Part shown: positions 45,489 through 55,029 of the stretch, one piece after another
Layout: each line of letters opens with the position of its first letter
Numbering within the stretch: position 1 is the stretch's first letter
Assembly (NCBI GenBank): GCA_963768185.1
Contig: CAVYGS010000005.1
Coordinates: forward strand, 124,001 to 188,000
Source of the DNA: Palsa-461 sp963768185
Lineage (GTDB): Bacteria; Actinomycetota; Acidimicrobiia; Acidimicrobiales; RAAP-2
Length of the DNA stretch: 64,000 nucleotides
Direction: 5' to 3'
The notes under the pieces: model-generated
What the model was told of the DNA's origin: nothing
The model's database searches: none
The model's input: the letters and a program-made list of their open reading frames with translations, nothing else
Made by a program: the position numbers and the translations under genes

Positions 45489-46434
45489 TCAACCACCGAG
45501 CACCCGGCGCGCCGCGTCGACGTCCTCGCTCATCTGGGCCTTCGAGCGCGTCGAGGTCGTCGAAGGCTCGCTGGGGGCGGATCCAGGCCTCGAAGCTGAC
45601 TCTAGCCGGCTCGCCGTAGAGGTCGCCCTCGAAGTCCAAGAGGTAGGCCTCGACGAGCGGCGAGCCGTCGTCGACGTCCTGGAAGGTGGGGGGCTGGCCG
45701 ACCGAGATGGCCGAGGGGTGCTCCGTCGCGCCGCGCCAGGTGAAGCGGCCGGCGTAGACCCCGGGGGCCGGCAGGGCGATCTCCCGGGCGACCCCGACGT
45801 TCGCCGTCGGGAAGCCGAGCAGGCGGGCGCCACGGCCCGCGCCGTGCTTCACCAGTCCCCGGACCTGATGGGCCCGCCCGAGGAGCCGCGCCGCGTCCTG
45901 CACCTCGCCCTCAGCGATCAACCGGCGGATCCGCGTCGATGAAACGGGAGGCTCACCCTCGGCATCGCTGACGAGCTCGACGGGCCGGACGTCGAACCCA
46001 TTCGACCGGCCCATGTCAATCAGCAACGCGACGTCACCCTTTCGGTCGTGCCCGAAATGGAAGTCCCTCCCGACGACGACGAGGCGGGCCGCCAGCGCGT
46101 CCACGAGGATCGACTGGACAAAGTCCTCGGCGGACTCGTCCGAGCGCGCCCGGTCGAACGGGATGACCACCGTGCGGTCAACCCCGCAGTCGGCCAGCAG
46201 CTCGAGCTTCTGCTCGAGATCGGTGAGCGTGTGCGGGGCGGACTCCGGACGCACCACGGTCGCGGGGTGCCGGTCGAAGGTCACGACGACGGTCTCGAGC
46301 CCGTCCGCCTGCGCGAGCCGGCGGAGATCGCCGATCACGTGGCGGTGACCGAGATGCACCCCGTCGTATGCGCCGACGGTCACGGCGGCGCCGCTCGGCG
46401 TGGGCAGGCACTCCTCTGGTCCGACGACCTCCAT
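45489..46434 (-). CDS. ribF: Bifunctional riboflavin kinase/FAD synthetase (one frameshift near the end)
   Basis: Makes FMN and FAD. ATG 46434. The N-terminal adenylyltransferase domain has VGAYDGVHLGHRHVIGDL and SSTRIRRLIAEGEV. The C-terminal kinase domain has GRGARLLGFPTANVGV and EAYLLDFEGDLYGE. After FDDLDAL the frame shifts near 45543-45548, and the natural end is KAQMSEDVDAARRVLGG with a stop at 45489-45491. Without the shift the frame would run on into rpsO upstream sequence as Arg/Pro-rich residues. The intact length is about 315 aa. Confidence 0.92.
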
Positions 46435-46502
46435 CGCCCGAACTCTAGATGTGGAGCGCGCGCACCCAAGGAACCAAACTCAGCCCGACCGCGAACTCCG
46501 CC

Positions 46503-47387
46503 TCAGGCCGGTCGGAGGACGACGGCGGCTCGGATGCGCTCCTCTCCGTCCTCCTCATACACCGCGACAAGGATGCCATCAGGATCGACGAGTGCGAACG
46601 GGCCGGGTCCACTCGCCTCGATCGCGGAGCGACCGAGCGGCCGACCGTGGCGGACCGCGACGAGCACCTCGCCGTCCACACCGGCCCGCGCCATGCCGAG
46701 CGCTTCGAGTGGCGGGCGGAGGGCCGAGCGGTCGCCGTGCTGCAGCGCCGTGGCGAGTTCGTCCAACGTGACGGCGTCGTCCACGCCGAAGGACCCCGAT
46801 CGAATCCGGCGCAGGCGGCGAAGGTGCGCTCCTCCGCCGAGCGCGGCGCCCAGCTCCGCGGCCAGCACGCGCACGTAGGTGCCCGCCGAGCAGCACACGT
46901 CGATCGCGAGGACCCCTTCTTCCGGTCCTTCGCTCATCTCGAAACGTTCGACACGGACCCGGCGCACCGGGCGCTCGACCTCGGTCCCCTCGCGCGCCAG
47001 GCGGTGCAGACGACGGCCACCGACCTTGACGGCAGACACCATGGGGACCATCTGGTCAATCTCGCCGGTCAACGTCGCAGCGGCGGCGCGGGCGTCGGCG
47101 AGCGTCACACCGGACATGTCGAAGCGCGCCACCACGTCGCCCTCGTCGTCGAGCGTGGTGGTGGTGGCTCCGAGCACCACCTCTCCCCGGTACTCCTTAT
47201 CCGCCCCGCTCACATAGCGGAGCAGCCGGGTGGCCCGACCGACCCCGAGGACCAGCACCCCGGTCGCGCTCGGGTCGAGCGTGCCGGCATGGCCAACGCG
47301 ACGCTCCTGCAGGATCCCCCGGCACCGCGCCACGACGTCGTGGGACGTCCAGCCGGCCTCCTTGTCGACGACGACGAAGCCGATCAC
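46503..47387 (-). CDS. truB: tRNA pseudouridine-55 synthase
   Basis: 294 aa, complete. The N-terminal motif is FVVVDKEAGWTSHDVV and the catalytic Asp is Asp38 in VGHAGTLDPSATGVL. KEYRGEVVLGATTTTLD and SAVKVGGRRLHRLAREG complete the family pattern, and the C-terminal domain has CSAGTYVRVLAAELGAALG. The start overlaps the rbfA stop in ATGA. It is part of the infB-rbfA-truB-ribF-rpsO-pnp operon. Confidence 0.96.
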   Translation of the reverse strand: MIGFVVVDKEAGWTSHDVVARCRGILQERRVGHAGTLDPSATGVLVLGVGRATRLLRYVSGADKEYRGEVVLGATTTTLDDEGDVVARFDMSGVTLADARAAAATLTGEIDQMVPMVSAVKVGGRRLHRLAREGTEVERPVRRVRVERFEMSEGPEEGVLAIDVCCSAGTYVRVLAAELGAALGGGAHLRRLRRIRSGSFGVDDAVTLDELATALQHGDRSALRPPLEALGMARAGVDGEVLVAVRHGRPLGRSAIEASGPGPFALVDPDGILVAVYEEDGEERIRAAVVLRPA

Positions 47388-47776
47388 TCCGTCGAGGCGT
47401 CACCCGGCGGGAGCCTGAGGCGCCGGAGCACATCTTCGACCGCCTCACCCGAGCGCACGGCGGGGTCGGCGACAAAGCTCAGGCGTGGCGTGCGCTTGAT
47501 GCGCATCTCCCGGCCGACCAGGTGCTGGAGCTTTCCGCGCCGCTCGTCGAGCGCCTCGGTCGCCTCCTCCCCCAGGCTGCTCAGGTAGACCGTCGCGTTG
47601 CGCAGGTCCGGCGACGTCTCGACCGAGGTGATCGTGAGGAGGCGCAGCCGCTCGTCCGCGTCGGCCAGCCGCTCGAGCTCGTTGGCCAGCACCTCGCGCA
47701 GGACCTGGTTGATGCGCAGCGAGCGCGCGTAGCGGGCGCCGCCTCGGGCGGGAAAGGAGTGTCGACGCTCGGGCAT
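47384..47776 (-). CDS. rbfA: Ribosome-binding factor A
   Basis: 130 aa from ATG 47776. The KH-like fold has RINQVLREVLANELERLADA, SVETSPDLRNATVYLSSLG and MRIKRTPRLSFVADPAV. It assists late 30S maturation. It begins 17 nt after infB ends and its stop overlaps the truB start. Confidence 0.95.
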   Translation of the reverse strand: MPERRHSFPARGGARYARSLRINQVLREVLANELERLADADERLRLLTITSVETSPDLRNATVYLSSLGEEATEALDERRGKLQHLVGREMRIKRTPRLSFVADPAVRSGEAVEDVLRRLRLPPGDASTE

Positions 47777-47793
47777 GGGCGGACCTTCCGGCC

Positions 47794-50523
47794 TCAGACC
47801 CTCGGGATCTCGCGCTCCTCGAAGGTCTCGATGATGTCGCCCTCCCTCAGGTCCTGGAAGTCCGAGAGCCCGATGCCGCACTCGAATCCGGCCTGGACCT
47901 CCCGGGCGTCGTCCTTGAACCGCTTGAGCGAGTTGATGGTGCCCCGCCAGATGATGACGCCGTCACGTAGGAACCGGACCTTCGAACCCCGACGGATGAC
48001 GCCGTTCTGCACGTAGCAGCCGGCGATGCCGCCGACGCGTGGGATGCGGAAGATCTGGCGGACCTCGGCGTCCCCGGTGACGACCTCCTCGAAGGTCGGG
48101 GCGAGCAAGCCGAGCATGGCCGCCTGGATGTCCTCGAGCAGCTTGTAGATGATCTCGTAGTTCCGGATCTCGACGTCGGACTCCTCGGCCAATTCCCGGG
48201 CGCGCCGGTCGGGCCGCACGTTGAAGCCGATGATCGTGGCGGTCGACGCCTTTGCCAGCGTCACGTCGTTCTCGGTGATCCCGCCGACGCCGCGCCGGAC
48301 GAAGCTCAGCTTCACGTCCTCGCGCTCGAGCTTGCGCAGGCTCTCGGTCACCGCCTCGAGCGAGCCCTGCACGTCGGCCTTGAGCACGATGTTCAACGTG
48401 GCGGTCTCGCCCCGCTGGATCTGCTCGAACAGGTCCTCCAGGCGAGCGCCGGCGGCCGAGGGTGCAGGCAGGTGGCCGGAAAGCCGGAATCGCTGGGCCC
48501 GGGCCTCGCCCAAGGTGCGGGCGGTCGACAGGTCGCTGGCGGCCCGGAATTCGTCGCCCGCCTGGGGCGGCTCCGAGAGACCGAGCACCTGCACGGGCAT
48601 GGAGGGCGGCGCCTCTTTCACCTGGTCGCCGACGTCGTCGAGGAGCGCCTTGACCTTGCCCCAGGCCGAGCCGGCAACCACCGCATCGCCGACCCGCAGC
48701 GTGCCGCGCTGGACGATCACCGTCGCGACGGGGCCCCGGCCAGTCTCGAGATTGGCCTCGAGCACGACGCCGCGCGCCAGACCCTCGGGGCTCGCCCGGT
48801 ACTCCTCGACCTCGGCCACCAAGATCAGTTGTTCCAGCAGCTCGTCGATGCCGGTCCCCTGCAGCGCGGAGACCTCGACGGTGATCGTGTCGCCGCCCCA
48901 CTGCTCGGGGACGAGCCCGCGGTCGGCCACCTGCTGGAGGACCCGCGCCGGGTCGGCGTCGGCACGATCGATCTTGTTGACGGCCACGACGATCGGGACA
49001 TCGGCCGCCATGGCGTGGTCGATGGCCTCGACCGTCTGGGGCATCACCCCGTCGTCGGCCGCGACCACGAGCACCACGATGTCGGTCACCTGCGCGCCGC
49101 GGGCACGCATGGCGGTGAATGCCTCGTGGCCCGGCGTGTCGATGAAGGTGAGCAGGTGGCCGTTCCAGTCGACCTGGTAGGCGCCGATGTGCTGGGTGAT
49201 GCCGCCGGCTTCGCCCGCCACGACGTCGGTCTGGCGGATCTTGTCCAAGAGCAGGGTCTTGCCGTGGTCGACGTGGCCCATCACGGTGATCACCGGCGGA
49301 CGCGGGCGAAGGTCCTCCTCTTCCTCCTCGTCCTCCTCCTCGAAGTAGCGCGCCAGCAGCTCCGCTTCGGCCTCCTCGCCCGGGTCGACCAGGCGGACGT
49401 CGGCACCGAGCTCGGCGGCGAACAGCTCGATCATGTCGTCGCTGAGCGACTGGGTGGCCATCACCATCTCGCCCTGCAGGAGCAGGAACCGGATGACGTC
49501 GCCGGCCGAACGGTTCAGCTTGGGGCCAAGGTCACGGGCGGTCGAGCCGCGCTCGACGATGATCTCGCCCTCGGGAACCGGAGCGTTCGAGGGCATGTAC
49601 GCGGTCAGCTGGGTCGGCTCGAGCTCCTCCAGGTTGCGCCGACGACGCCGCGCCCGGCGCTGGGGTGGCCGACCGCCCCGACCCGCGAAGCCACCGCCGC
49701 TGCGTCCTCCGGGACCGCCCGAGCCCACCGGGCCGCCGGGCCCCGATCGTCCGGCGAACCCCCCGGCGGGGCGGCCCGAGAACCCCCCACCGGTCCGACC
49801 AGGGGCACCACCGGCCGGACGTCCTCCGGTGCGCGGTGCGTAACCGCCGCCGGGGCGCTGCGAGGGTGGCGACGAGGCGCGTCGGCCCCCCAAGCCCGGG
49901 GGCGGGGGGATCGGCCGGCCGGACGGGCCGAGCGGTGGCCGCACCGGAGGCGGAGGGATCGGGCGGCCCGAGGGCGACATGGGCGGGCGGACCGGACGTG
50001 GGCGCTGCTCGGGGCGGATGCCCGGGTCTGCGGCGGCGGGCGGAGCCGGCGCAGCGGCGGCGGCCGGCCTCGGGGCCGGAGCGGGCGCGGGCGCGGCCGG
50101 CGGGGCGGCGGCGGCCGGTCTCGGGGCCGGTGCGGGCGCCGGTCGTTCCGCCGGGACGGGGCGGGGCGCCGGCCGGGGCTCGGCGGGCGGGGGCGCGGGC
50201 ACCGTGCGGGTGCTCGAGATCACGCGAGGCCTCGGGGTGACCGGTGGAGCGTCCTCTTCGAGGGTGGCCGGCCGACCGGACGCGCCGACCGGAGCGGTCA
50301 CCTTCTGTGCGGCCTTGGCTGGCGCCGGTGGCTCCTCGGGCTGGGCGGCCCGGCGCAGCCCCTCTGCGTCGGCCTTGCGTCGGACCCGGTCGGCCTGCGC
50401 GTCCTCGATCGACGACGAATGGCTCTTCACCCCGATGCCAAGGGACACGCAGAGGTCGAGGGCCTCCTTGTTGCTCAGCCCCAGCTCACGTGCGAGCTCG
50501 TAGACGCGGATCTTTGCAGCCAA
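47794..50523 (-). CDS. infB: Translation initiation factor IF-2
   Basis: GTPase that brings initiator tRNA to the ribosome. 909 aa. The N-terminal subdomain KIRVYELARELGLSNKEALD is followed by a long Pro/Ala/Gly/Arg low-complexity region (about 80-290). The second IF2-N domain has ARDLGPKLNRSAGDVIRFLL. The G domain begins near residue 413 with VITVMGHVDHGKTLLLD, then DTPGHEAFTAMRARG and NKIDRAD. Domains II-IV follow to IETFEEREIPRV. Unusually, the upstream neighbours are ABC-transporter genes rather than ylxR. The 189 nt before it (50524-50712) must hold its own promoter. Confidence 0.97.
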   Translation of the reverse strand: MAAKIRVYELARELGLSNKEALDLCVSLGIGVKSHSSSIEDAQADRVRRKADAEGLRRAAQPEEPPAPAKAAQKVTAPVGASGRPATLEEDAPPVTPRPRVISSTRTVPAPPPAEPRPAPRPVPAERPAPAPAPRPAAAAPPAAPAPAPAPRPAAAAAPAPPAAADPGIRPEQRPRPVRPPMSPSGRPIPPPPVRPPLGPSGRPIPPPPGLGGRRASSPPSQRPGGGYAPRTGGRPAGGAPGRTGGGFSGRPAGGFAGRSGPGGPVGSGGPGGRSGGGFAGRGGRPPQRRARRRRRNLEELEPTQLTAYMPSNAPVPEGEIIVERGSTARDLGPKLNRSAGDVIRFLLLQGEMVMATQSLSDDMIELFAAELGADVRLVDPGEEAEAELLARYFEEEDEEEEEDLRPRPPVITVMGHVDHGKTLLLDKIRQTDVVAGEAGGITQHIGAYQVDWNGHLLTFIDTPGHEAFTAMRARGAQVTDIVVLVVAADDGVMPQTVEAIDHAMAADVPIVVAVNKIDRADADPARVLQQVADRGLVPEQWGGDTITVEVSALQGTGIDELLEQLILVAEVEEYRASPEGLARGVVLEANLETGRGPVATVIVQRGTLRVGDAVVAGSAWGKVKALLDDVGDQVKEAPPSMPVQVLGLSEPPQAGDEFRAASDLSTARTLGEARAQRFRLSGHLPAPSAAGARLEDLFEQIQRGETATLNIVLKADVQGSLEAVTESLRKLEREDVKLSFVRRGVGGITENDVTLAKASTATIIGFNVRPDRRARELAEESDVEIRNYEIIYKLLEDIQAAMLGLLAPTFEEVVTGDAEVRQIFRIPRVGGIAGCYVQNGVIRRGSKVRFLRDGVIIWRGTINSLKRFKDDAREVQAGFECGIGLSDFQDLREGDIIETFEEREIPRV

Positions 50524-50712
50524 ATTCTTCTCTTCGCTCCTGCGTTCTTCCTGCGGTTTCGGGCCTCGGAGGAGGTTCCGACGCCTGACTCCGGACGCGA
50601 CCGGTTCTGGTTATTCTCCCACATCACACGCCTGGTCCCGTCGGCCCAGGCACGGAATCCCGGGCCTTTCAACCTAGTGACCTCGGGCGACTGGTCGGGC
50701 GGCCGCCTGGGC

Positions 50713-51675
50713 TCAGGCCAGACGCACCCTCGGGTCGAGGACGCCGTAGAGGATGTCCACGACCGTGTTCATGATGACGATGAACGACGCCGCCAACACC
50801 ACTACGGCCGCCACGACGGGGAGGTCGTCGGCACCGATGGCGTTGAGCGCCAGCTGGCCCAGCCCGGTCAGGCCGAAGACGTGCTCGGTCACGAAGGCCC
50901 CGGCGAGGAGCGTCCCGACGTCGATGCCGAGTTGGGTGACGACCGGGGTGAGGGCCGCCCTGACCCCGTGCTTGTAGACGACCCTCCGACGGCTCAGGCC
51001 CTTGGCCCGCGCCGTGCGGATGTAGTCCTCGCCCAGCACGTCGAGCAGCGAGCCGCGGATGAGCCGGGTGTAGATGGCGGCCTGCACCAAGGCGAGCGTG
51101 AACCACGGGAGGATCAGGTGCACCGCCCACTGCACCGGTGACTGGGTGAGCGGCACGTAGCCCGCAGCCGGGAACCAGCTCAGTCCGGCCCTCGTCAAGT
51201 AGTAGTAGAGCACCAAGAGGAACAACACGCCGAGCACGAAGGTCGGCATCGACAAGAAGGTGAGCGCGAACATCGTCCCGGCGCGGTCGCGCAGTGTCCG
51301 CGGGTGGGTGGCCGACATGATCCCGATCGGGATCCCGATCAAGAGCCAGATGACCACCGCGCCGAGCACGAGCGACGCCGTCACCGGGAAGGCTCTCGCG
51401 ATCTCGCTGTTGATCGGCACCTGGTTCTGGAAGTCGAGCCCGAAGCTGCCGTGGAGCAGACCGACGAGGTAGTGCCAGTACTGATACCAGAAGCCGTGAT
51501 TGAGCCCGAGCCTGACCGCGGCGTCGCGTATCTCGGCCGGGTCGGCGTCGCGCCCGGCGAAGCGCGCCGCGAGGTCATTGGGGTTGCCGACGAAGAAGAC
51601 AACGTAGGTGAGGAAGGTGATGATCACGAGCACGATCACCAGGTAGACGAGCCGCCGGGCGATGAGCCGGATCAC
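50713..51675 (-). CDS. Oligopeptide/dipeptide ABC transporter permease, OppB/DppB type
   Basis: 320 aa with six membrane segments, starting IRLIARRLVYLVIVLVIITF. The family loop EDYIRTARAKGLSRRRVVYK is the EAA motif that contacts the ATPases. VVDILYGVLDPRVRLA is the standard C-terminus. It is the last gene of the transporter cluster and overlaps the second permease (stop/start at 51672-51675). Confidence 0.92.
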   Translation of the reverse strand: MIRLIARRLVYLVIVLVIITFLTYVVFFVGNPNDLAARFAGRDADPAEIRDAAVRLGLNHGFWYQYWHYLVGLLHGSFGLDFQNQVPINSEIARAFPVTASLVLGAVVIWLLIGIPIGIMSATHPRTLRDRAGTMFALTFLSMPTFVLGVLFLLVLYYYLTRAGLSWFPAAGYVPLTQSPVQWAVHLILPWFTLALVQAAIYTRLIRGSLLDVLGEDYIRTARAKGLSRRRVVYKHGVRAALTPVVTQLGIDVGTLLAGAFVTEHVFGLTGLGQLALNAIGADDLPVVAAVVVLAASFIVIMNTVVDILYGVLDPRVRLA

Positions 51676-52751
51676 GGTGTCACGCCGTCGGTGTCCGTCT
51701 TGCCGGTCATTCTCCTCGTGGCCCGCTTGACCTTCTCCTTGGCCCCCAGGTGGCCGCGACCCTGTCGGGGGTCGAGCGCGTCGCGCAGTCCGTCACCGAG
51801 GAGGTTGAACGCGAGCGTCGTCAGCACCAGGGCGACGCAGGGGAACACGAGGAACCACCACGCGACGGTGTACAGGTCGCCGTTTTGGGCTTCGGCGATC
51901 ATGTTTCCCCACGAGGCCGTCGGCGGCTGGATGCCCAAGCCGAGGAAGCTCAGCGTCGCCTCGAGCACGATGTTCACCGGGACGAGCAACGTCGCGTAGA
52001 TGACCGCCAGGGCGATCAGGTTGGGCGCGATGTCGACGAACATGATCCGCAGGTCGCTCGAGCCGAGGGCGCGGGCCGCCTCGACGAATTCTCGTTCTCG
52101 GAGACTGATCACCTGGCCGCGCACCAACCGGCCGATGTAGGGCCAACTGAACAGGGCGATCACGATGATCAGCAACTCGAGGCTCGGACCGAAGCGGGCC
52201 ACGATCGCGATGGCGAAGAGCAGGATCGGGAAGGAGAGCAGGATGTCCATGAACCGAGCGAGTAACGCGTCGATCCAGCCGCCGTAGTAGCCAGCCACCA
52301 GGCCCACGAGCGTCCCGATCCCGAGCGCGAGCGCGGTCGCGCCGATACCCACCTCGAGGGAGATCTGGCTGCCGTAGATGATGCGCGACAGCACGTCGCG
52401 ACCCTGGTCATCGGTGCCGAGGATGAACCCGTTCTGGCCGGGACCGACCGGGATGCCCGAGGGCGAGAGCCCCTTGGTCGTGTACTGCGCGTTCGGACCA
52501 TGTCCGATCAGCGCGGTGAGCAGCGGAGCGAAGACGGCCACAAGGACCAGCAGGATGATGAACCCGAGGGAGATCATCGACACCTTGTCTTTGCGCAAGC
52601 GGGCCCAGGCGAGCCGCCACGGCGTCCGGCCGATGAACTCCTGTTCCCTTTCCTCTTTGAGTTGGGGATCCCGTGCTTCGGCGATCGCCAGGTCGACCTC
52701 GACGCCGACCAGACCGCCACTGCCACCGCCGCCCCGCTGTCCCAGGCTCAT
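51672..52751 (-). CDS. Oligopeptide/dipeptide ABC transporter permease, OppC/DppC type
   Basis: 359 aa from ATG 52751, which overlaps the upstream ATPase stop. An N-terminal cytosolic segment of ~50 residues with a Gly run precedes the first helix (MISLGFIILLVLVAVFAPLL). The family loop GTDDQGRDVLSRIIYGSQIS and the EAA motif REFVEAARALGSSDLRIMF are present. The C-terminus has LNLLGDGLRDALDPRQ-like FNLLGDGLRDALDPRQ. It pairs with the OppB-type permease. Confidence 0.92.
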   Translation of the reverse strand: MSLGQRGGGGSGGLVGVEVDLAIAEARDPQLKEEREQEFIGRTPWRLAWARLRKDKVSMISLGFIILLVLVAVFAPLLTALIGHGPNAQYTTKGLSPSGIPVGPGQNGFILGTDDQGRDVLSRIIYGSQISLEVGIGATALALGIGTLVGLVAGYYGGWIDALLARFMDILLSFPILLFAIAIVARFGPSLELLIIVIALFSWPYIGRLVRGQVISLREREFVEAARALGSSDLRIMFVDIAPNLIALAVIYATLLVPVNIVLEATLSFLGLGIQPPTASWGNMIAEAQNGDLYTVAWWFLVFPCVALVLTTLAFNLLGDGLRDALDPRQGRGHLGAKEKVKRATRRMTGKTDTDGVTP

Positions 52752-53857
52752 CGCGGTCCCTCGGGGTTGTTCGGTTCCGGCGTTGCGACGGCTTCCTCCC
52801 TCGAGGCCTTGGCCAACGTCTCGCCTTCTTCGACCGGGAAGTGGCATGCCGTGAGGTGACCCGGCAGATCGCCGGGCTTTTGCTCCAGTGCCGGATCTTG
52901 AGTGGTACAAATCGCTTGCGCCTTCGGGCAACGCGGGTGGAACCGGCAGCCCGATGGTGGGTTCACCGGTGAGGGCACGTCACCGGTGAGGATCACCCTG
53001 GTCTTGCGGTCCTCTTGGAAGGCCCGGTCGGCCACCGGCACAGCGGAGAGCAGCGACGCCGTGTAGGGATGGCGCGAGCGCGAGTAGATCTCCTCCACCC
53101 GGCCGGTTTCGACGATCTTTCCGAGGTACATGACCGCGATCCGGTCGCTCACGTGACGCACCACGGAGAGGTCGTGCGCGATGAAGATGTACGTGAGCAT
53201 GAACTCGTCCTGGAGGTCCTCCAGGAGGTTGATGATCTGGGCCTGGATCGAGACGTCCAGCGCCGAAACGGGCTCGTCGCACACGATGAGGTCGGGTCGC
53301 AGCGCAAGCGCACGGGCAATGCCGATGCGTTGGCGCTGACCACCGGAAAACTCGGCCGGGAACCGGTTGTAATGCTCGGAGCTGAGCCCGACCCTCGCCA
53401 TGAGGTCCTGGACCTGCGCTCGCACCTCTAGGCGCGACATCTGGGTGTGCACGATGAAGGGGTCGGACAGGATCGAGCCCACCCGGCGGCGAGGGTTGAG
53501 CGATCCGTAGGGGTCCTGGAACACCATCTGGATCGAGCGCCGCAGCGGTCTCATGTGGCGACGGTCGAGCTTGGTGATCTCCTGACCCTTGAAGCGGATC
53601 TGCCCCGAAGTGACCGGGTGGAGCGCCGCGATGAGTCGGGCGAGCGTCGACTTGCCGCAGCCGCTTTCCCCCACCACCCCGAGCGTCTCGCCGACCCTGA
53701 GCGAGAGGCTGACGCCGTCGACCGCCCTCACGCTCGCATGGGTACGGTCGATGAAGGCGTTGGTGCGGACCGGGAAGTACTTGACGACATCGTCGACCTC
53801 GAGGAGTAGGTCGCCCTCGGAGGTCGTCGCCTCGAGATCGATCTCGGTCATCGCCAC
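52748..53857 (-). CDS. Oligopeptide ABC transporter ATP-binding protein, OppF type
   Basis: 369 aa from GTG 53857 (ATG 53851 also possible). Walker A GESGCGKST, Q-loop QMVFQDPYGSLNPR, signature FSGGQRQRI, Walker B LIVCDEPVSALD and the switch His in FIAHDLSVV are all intact. The C-terminal Opp extension carries Cys residues in CRFHPRCPKAQAIC, as in family members that bind an iron-sulfur cluster. It works with the OppD-type ATPase 2 nt upstream. Confidence 0.93.
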   Translation of the reverse strand: MAMTEIDLEATTSEGDLLLEVDDVVKYFPVRTNAFIDRTHASVRAVDGVSLSLRVGETLGVVGESGCGKSTLARLIAALHPVTSGQIRFKGQEITKLDRRHMRPLRRSIQMVFQDPYGSLNPRRRVGSILSDPFIVHTQMSRLEVRAQVQDLMARVGLSSEHYNRFPAEFSGGQRQRIGIARALALRPDLIVCDEPVSALDVSIQAQIINLLEDLQDEFMLTYIFIAHDLSVVRHVSDRIAVMYLGKIVETGRVEEIYSRSRHPYTASLLSAVPVADRAFQEDRKTRVILTGDVPSPVNPPSGCRFHPRCPKAQAICTTQDPALEQKPGDLPGHLTACHFPVEEGETLAKASREEAVATPEPNNPEGPR

Positions 53858-53859
53858 CG

Positions 53860-54882
53860 CTATGCCGATCCGGCCCGTGCCGTTGCACCCTCGGGCGCAT
53901 CTGCCGGCGAAATGCCCACCCGGTCAGAGGGCAGGACGCAGGCCGAAAGATGGCCGGGTCGAGTCCCAACCGGCTTCAGCGGTGGCGGGGCCACCTTGCA
54001 CTCGTCGTGCACGTAGGCACAACGGCTCGCGAACGGGCACTGCTCGATTTGCCGCATGAGCGAAGGGGGATAGCCGCGGATCGGGCGCAGCTTTCCGGTC
54101 CTCCCTGTGTAGGACGGGATCGACTGCAAGAGACCCTGCGTGTAGGGGTGGTGTGGTTCGACGAAGGCCGCCTCGACGCTCGCTTTCTCCATCGGACGAC
54201 CGGCGTACATGATCACGACTTCGTCGGCGACGTCGGCCACGACCCCGAGGTCGTGGGTGATCAGGATCACGGCGGTCTTGAAGTCCCGCTGCATGCGAGC
54301 GAGGAGGTCGAGGATCTGCGCCTGGACCGTCACGTCGAGCGCCGTCGTCGGCTCGTCGGCGATGATGAGTTTCGGCTCGAGCGCGAGTGCCATGGCGATC
54401 ATCACCCGCTGGCGCATGCCCCCAGAAAACTGGTGGGGGTAGTCCCGCACGCGCTTGTCGGGCTGGGGGATCCCGACGTGACCGAGCAACTCGATCGAGC
54501 GCGCCTCGGCCTGCGCCTTGGTCATGTGGCCGTGGACTCTCATGGCCTCGCCGATCTGGTAGCCCACCCGGTAGAGCGGGTGAAGGCTCGTCAGCGGGTC
54601 CTGGAAGATCAGCGACACCTTGGACCCGCGAATGCCCTCGAGCTCGTGCTCGGACATGGTGAGCAGGTCGGTCCCGTCGAGGAGCGCCTGGCCGGTGATG
54701 GTGGCGCCGGGGGCCAGCCCCATGATCGCCTGGGTGGACACCGACTTCCCCGAGCCGGACTCCCCCACAATCCCGAGGGTCTGACCGGGCTCAACGGTGA
54801 ACGACATGCCCTGCACGGCATAGACGGTGCCGTCGTCGGTGTCGAAGGAGACCCGCAGATCACGCACTTCGAGCAAGGCCAT
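53860..54882 (-). CDS. Oligopeptide ABC transporter ATP-binding protein, OppD type
   Basis: 340 aa from ATG 54882. Walker A GESGSGKSV, Q-loop LIFQDPLTSLHPLYRVG, signature FSGGMRQRV, Walker B LIIADEPTTALD and ITHDLGVVADVADEV are complete. The C-terminal Cys motif is CPFASRCAYVHDEC. It starts 147 nt after the binding-protein stop, with a strong hairpin between them. Confidence 0.93.
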   Translation of the reverse strand: MALLEVRDLRVSFDTDDGTVYAVQGMSFTVEPGQTLGIVGESGSGKSVSTQAIMGLAPGATITGQALLDGTDLLTMSEHELEGIRGSKVSLIFQDPLTSLHPLYRVGYQIGEAMRVHGHMTKAQAEARSIELLGHVGIPQPDKRVRDYPHQFSGGMRQRVMIAMALALEPKLIIADEPTTALDVTVQAQILDLLARMQRDFKTAVILITHDLGVVADVADEVVIMYAGRPMEKASVEAAFVEPHHPYTQGLLQSIPSYTGRTGKLRPIRGYPPSLMRQIEQCPFASRCAYVHDECKVAPPPLKPVGTRPGHLSACVLPSDRVGISPADAPEGATARAGSA

Positions 54883-54976
54883 CGACTCAGATCCCCCCTG
54901 AGTTCACCACGACGCTTCCCTACAGTGCCCGATCAGCACCGGCCTGCCAAGCCCCCAAAAGGTGGCCCGGGATGCC

Positions 54977-55011
54977 GGCGCCCCGGCCAACCACTGGTCG
55001 ACCGGGGCGCC
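54977..55011 (-). other. Hairpin between binding-protein and ATPase genes
   Basis: Perfect 10-bp inverted repeat GGCGCCCCGG/CCGGGGCGCC with a 15-nt loop, 19 nt after the binding-protein stop. There is no T tract. This could protect the 3' end of the binding-protein mRNA or attenuate the operon, a common way to make more binding protein than transporter. Confidence 0.6.
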
Positions 55012-55029
55012 CTCACCGCACGGGTGTTG

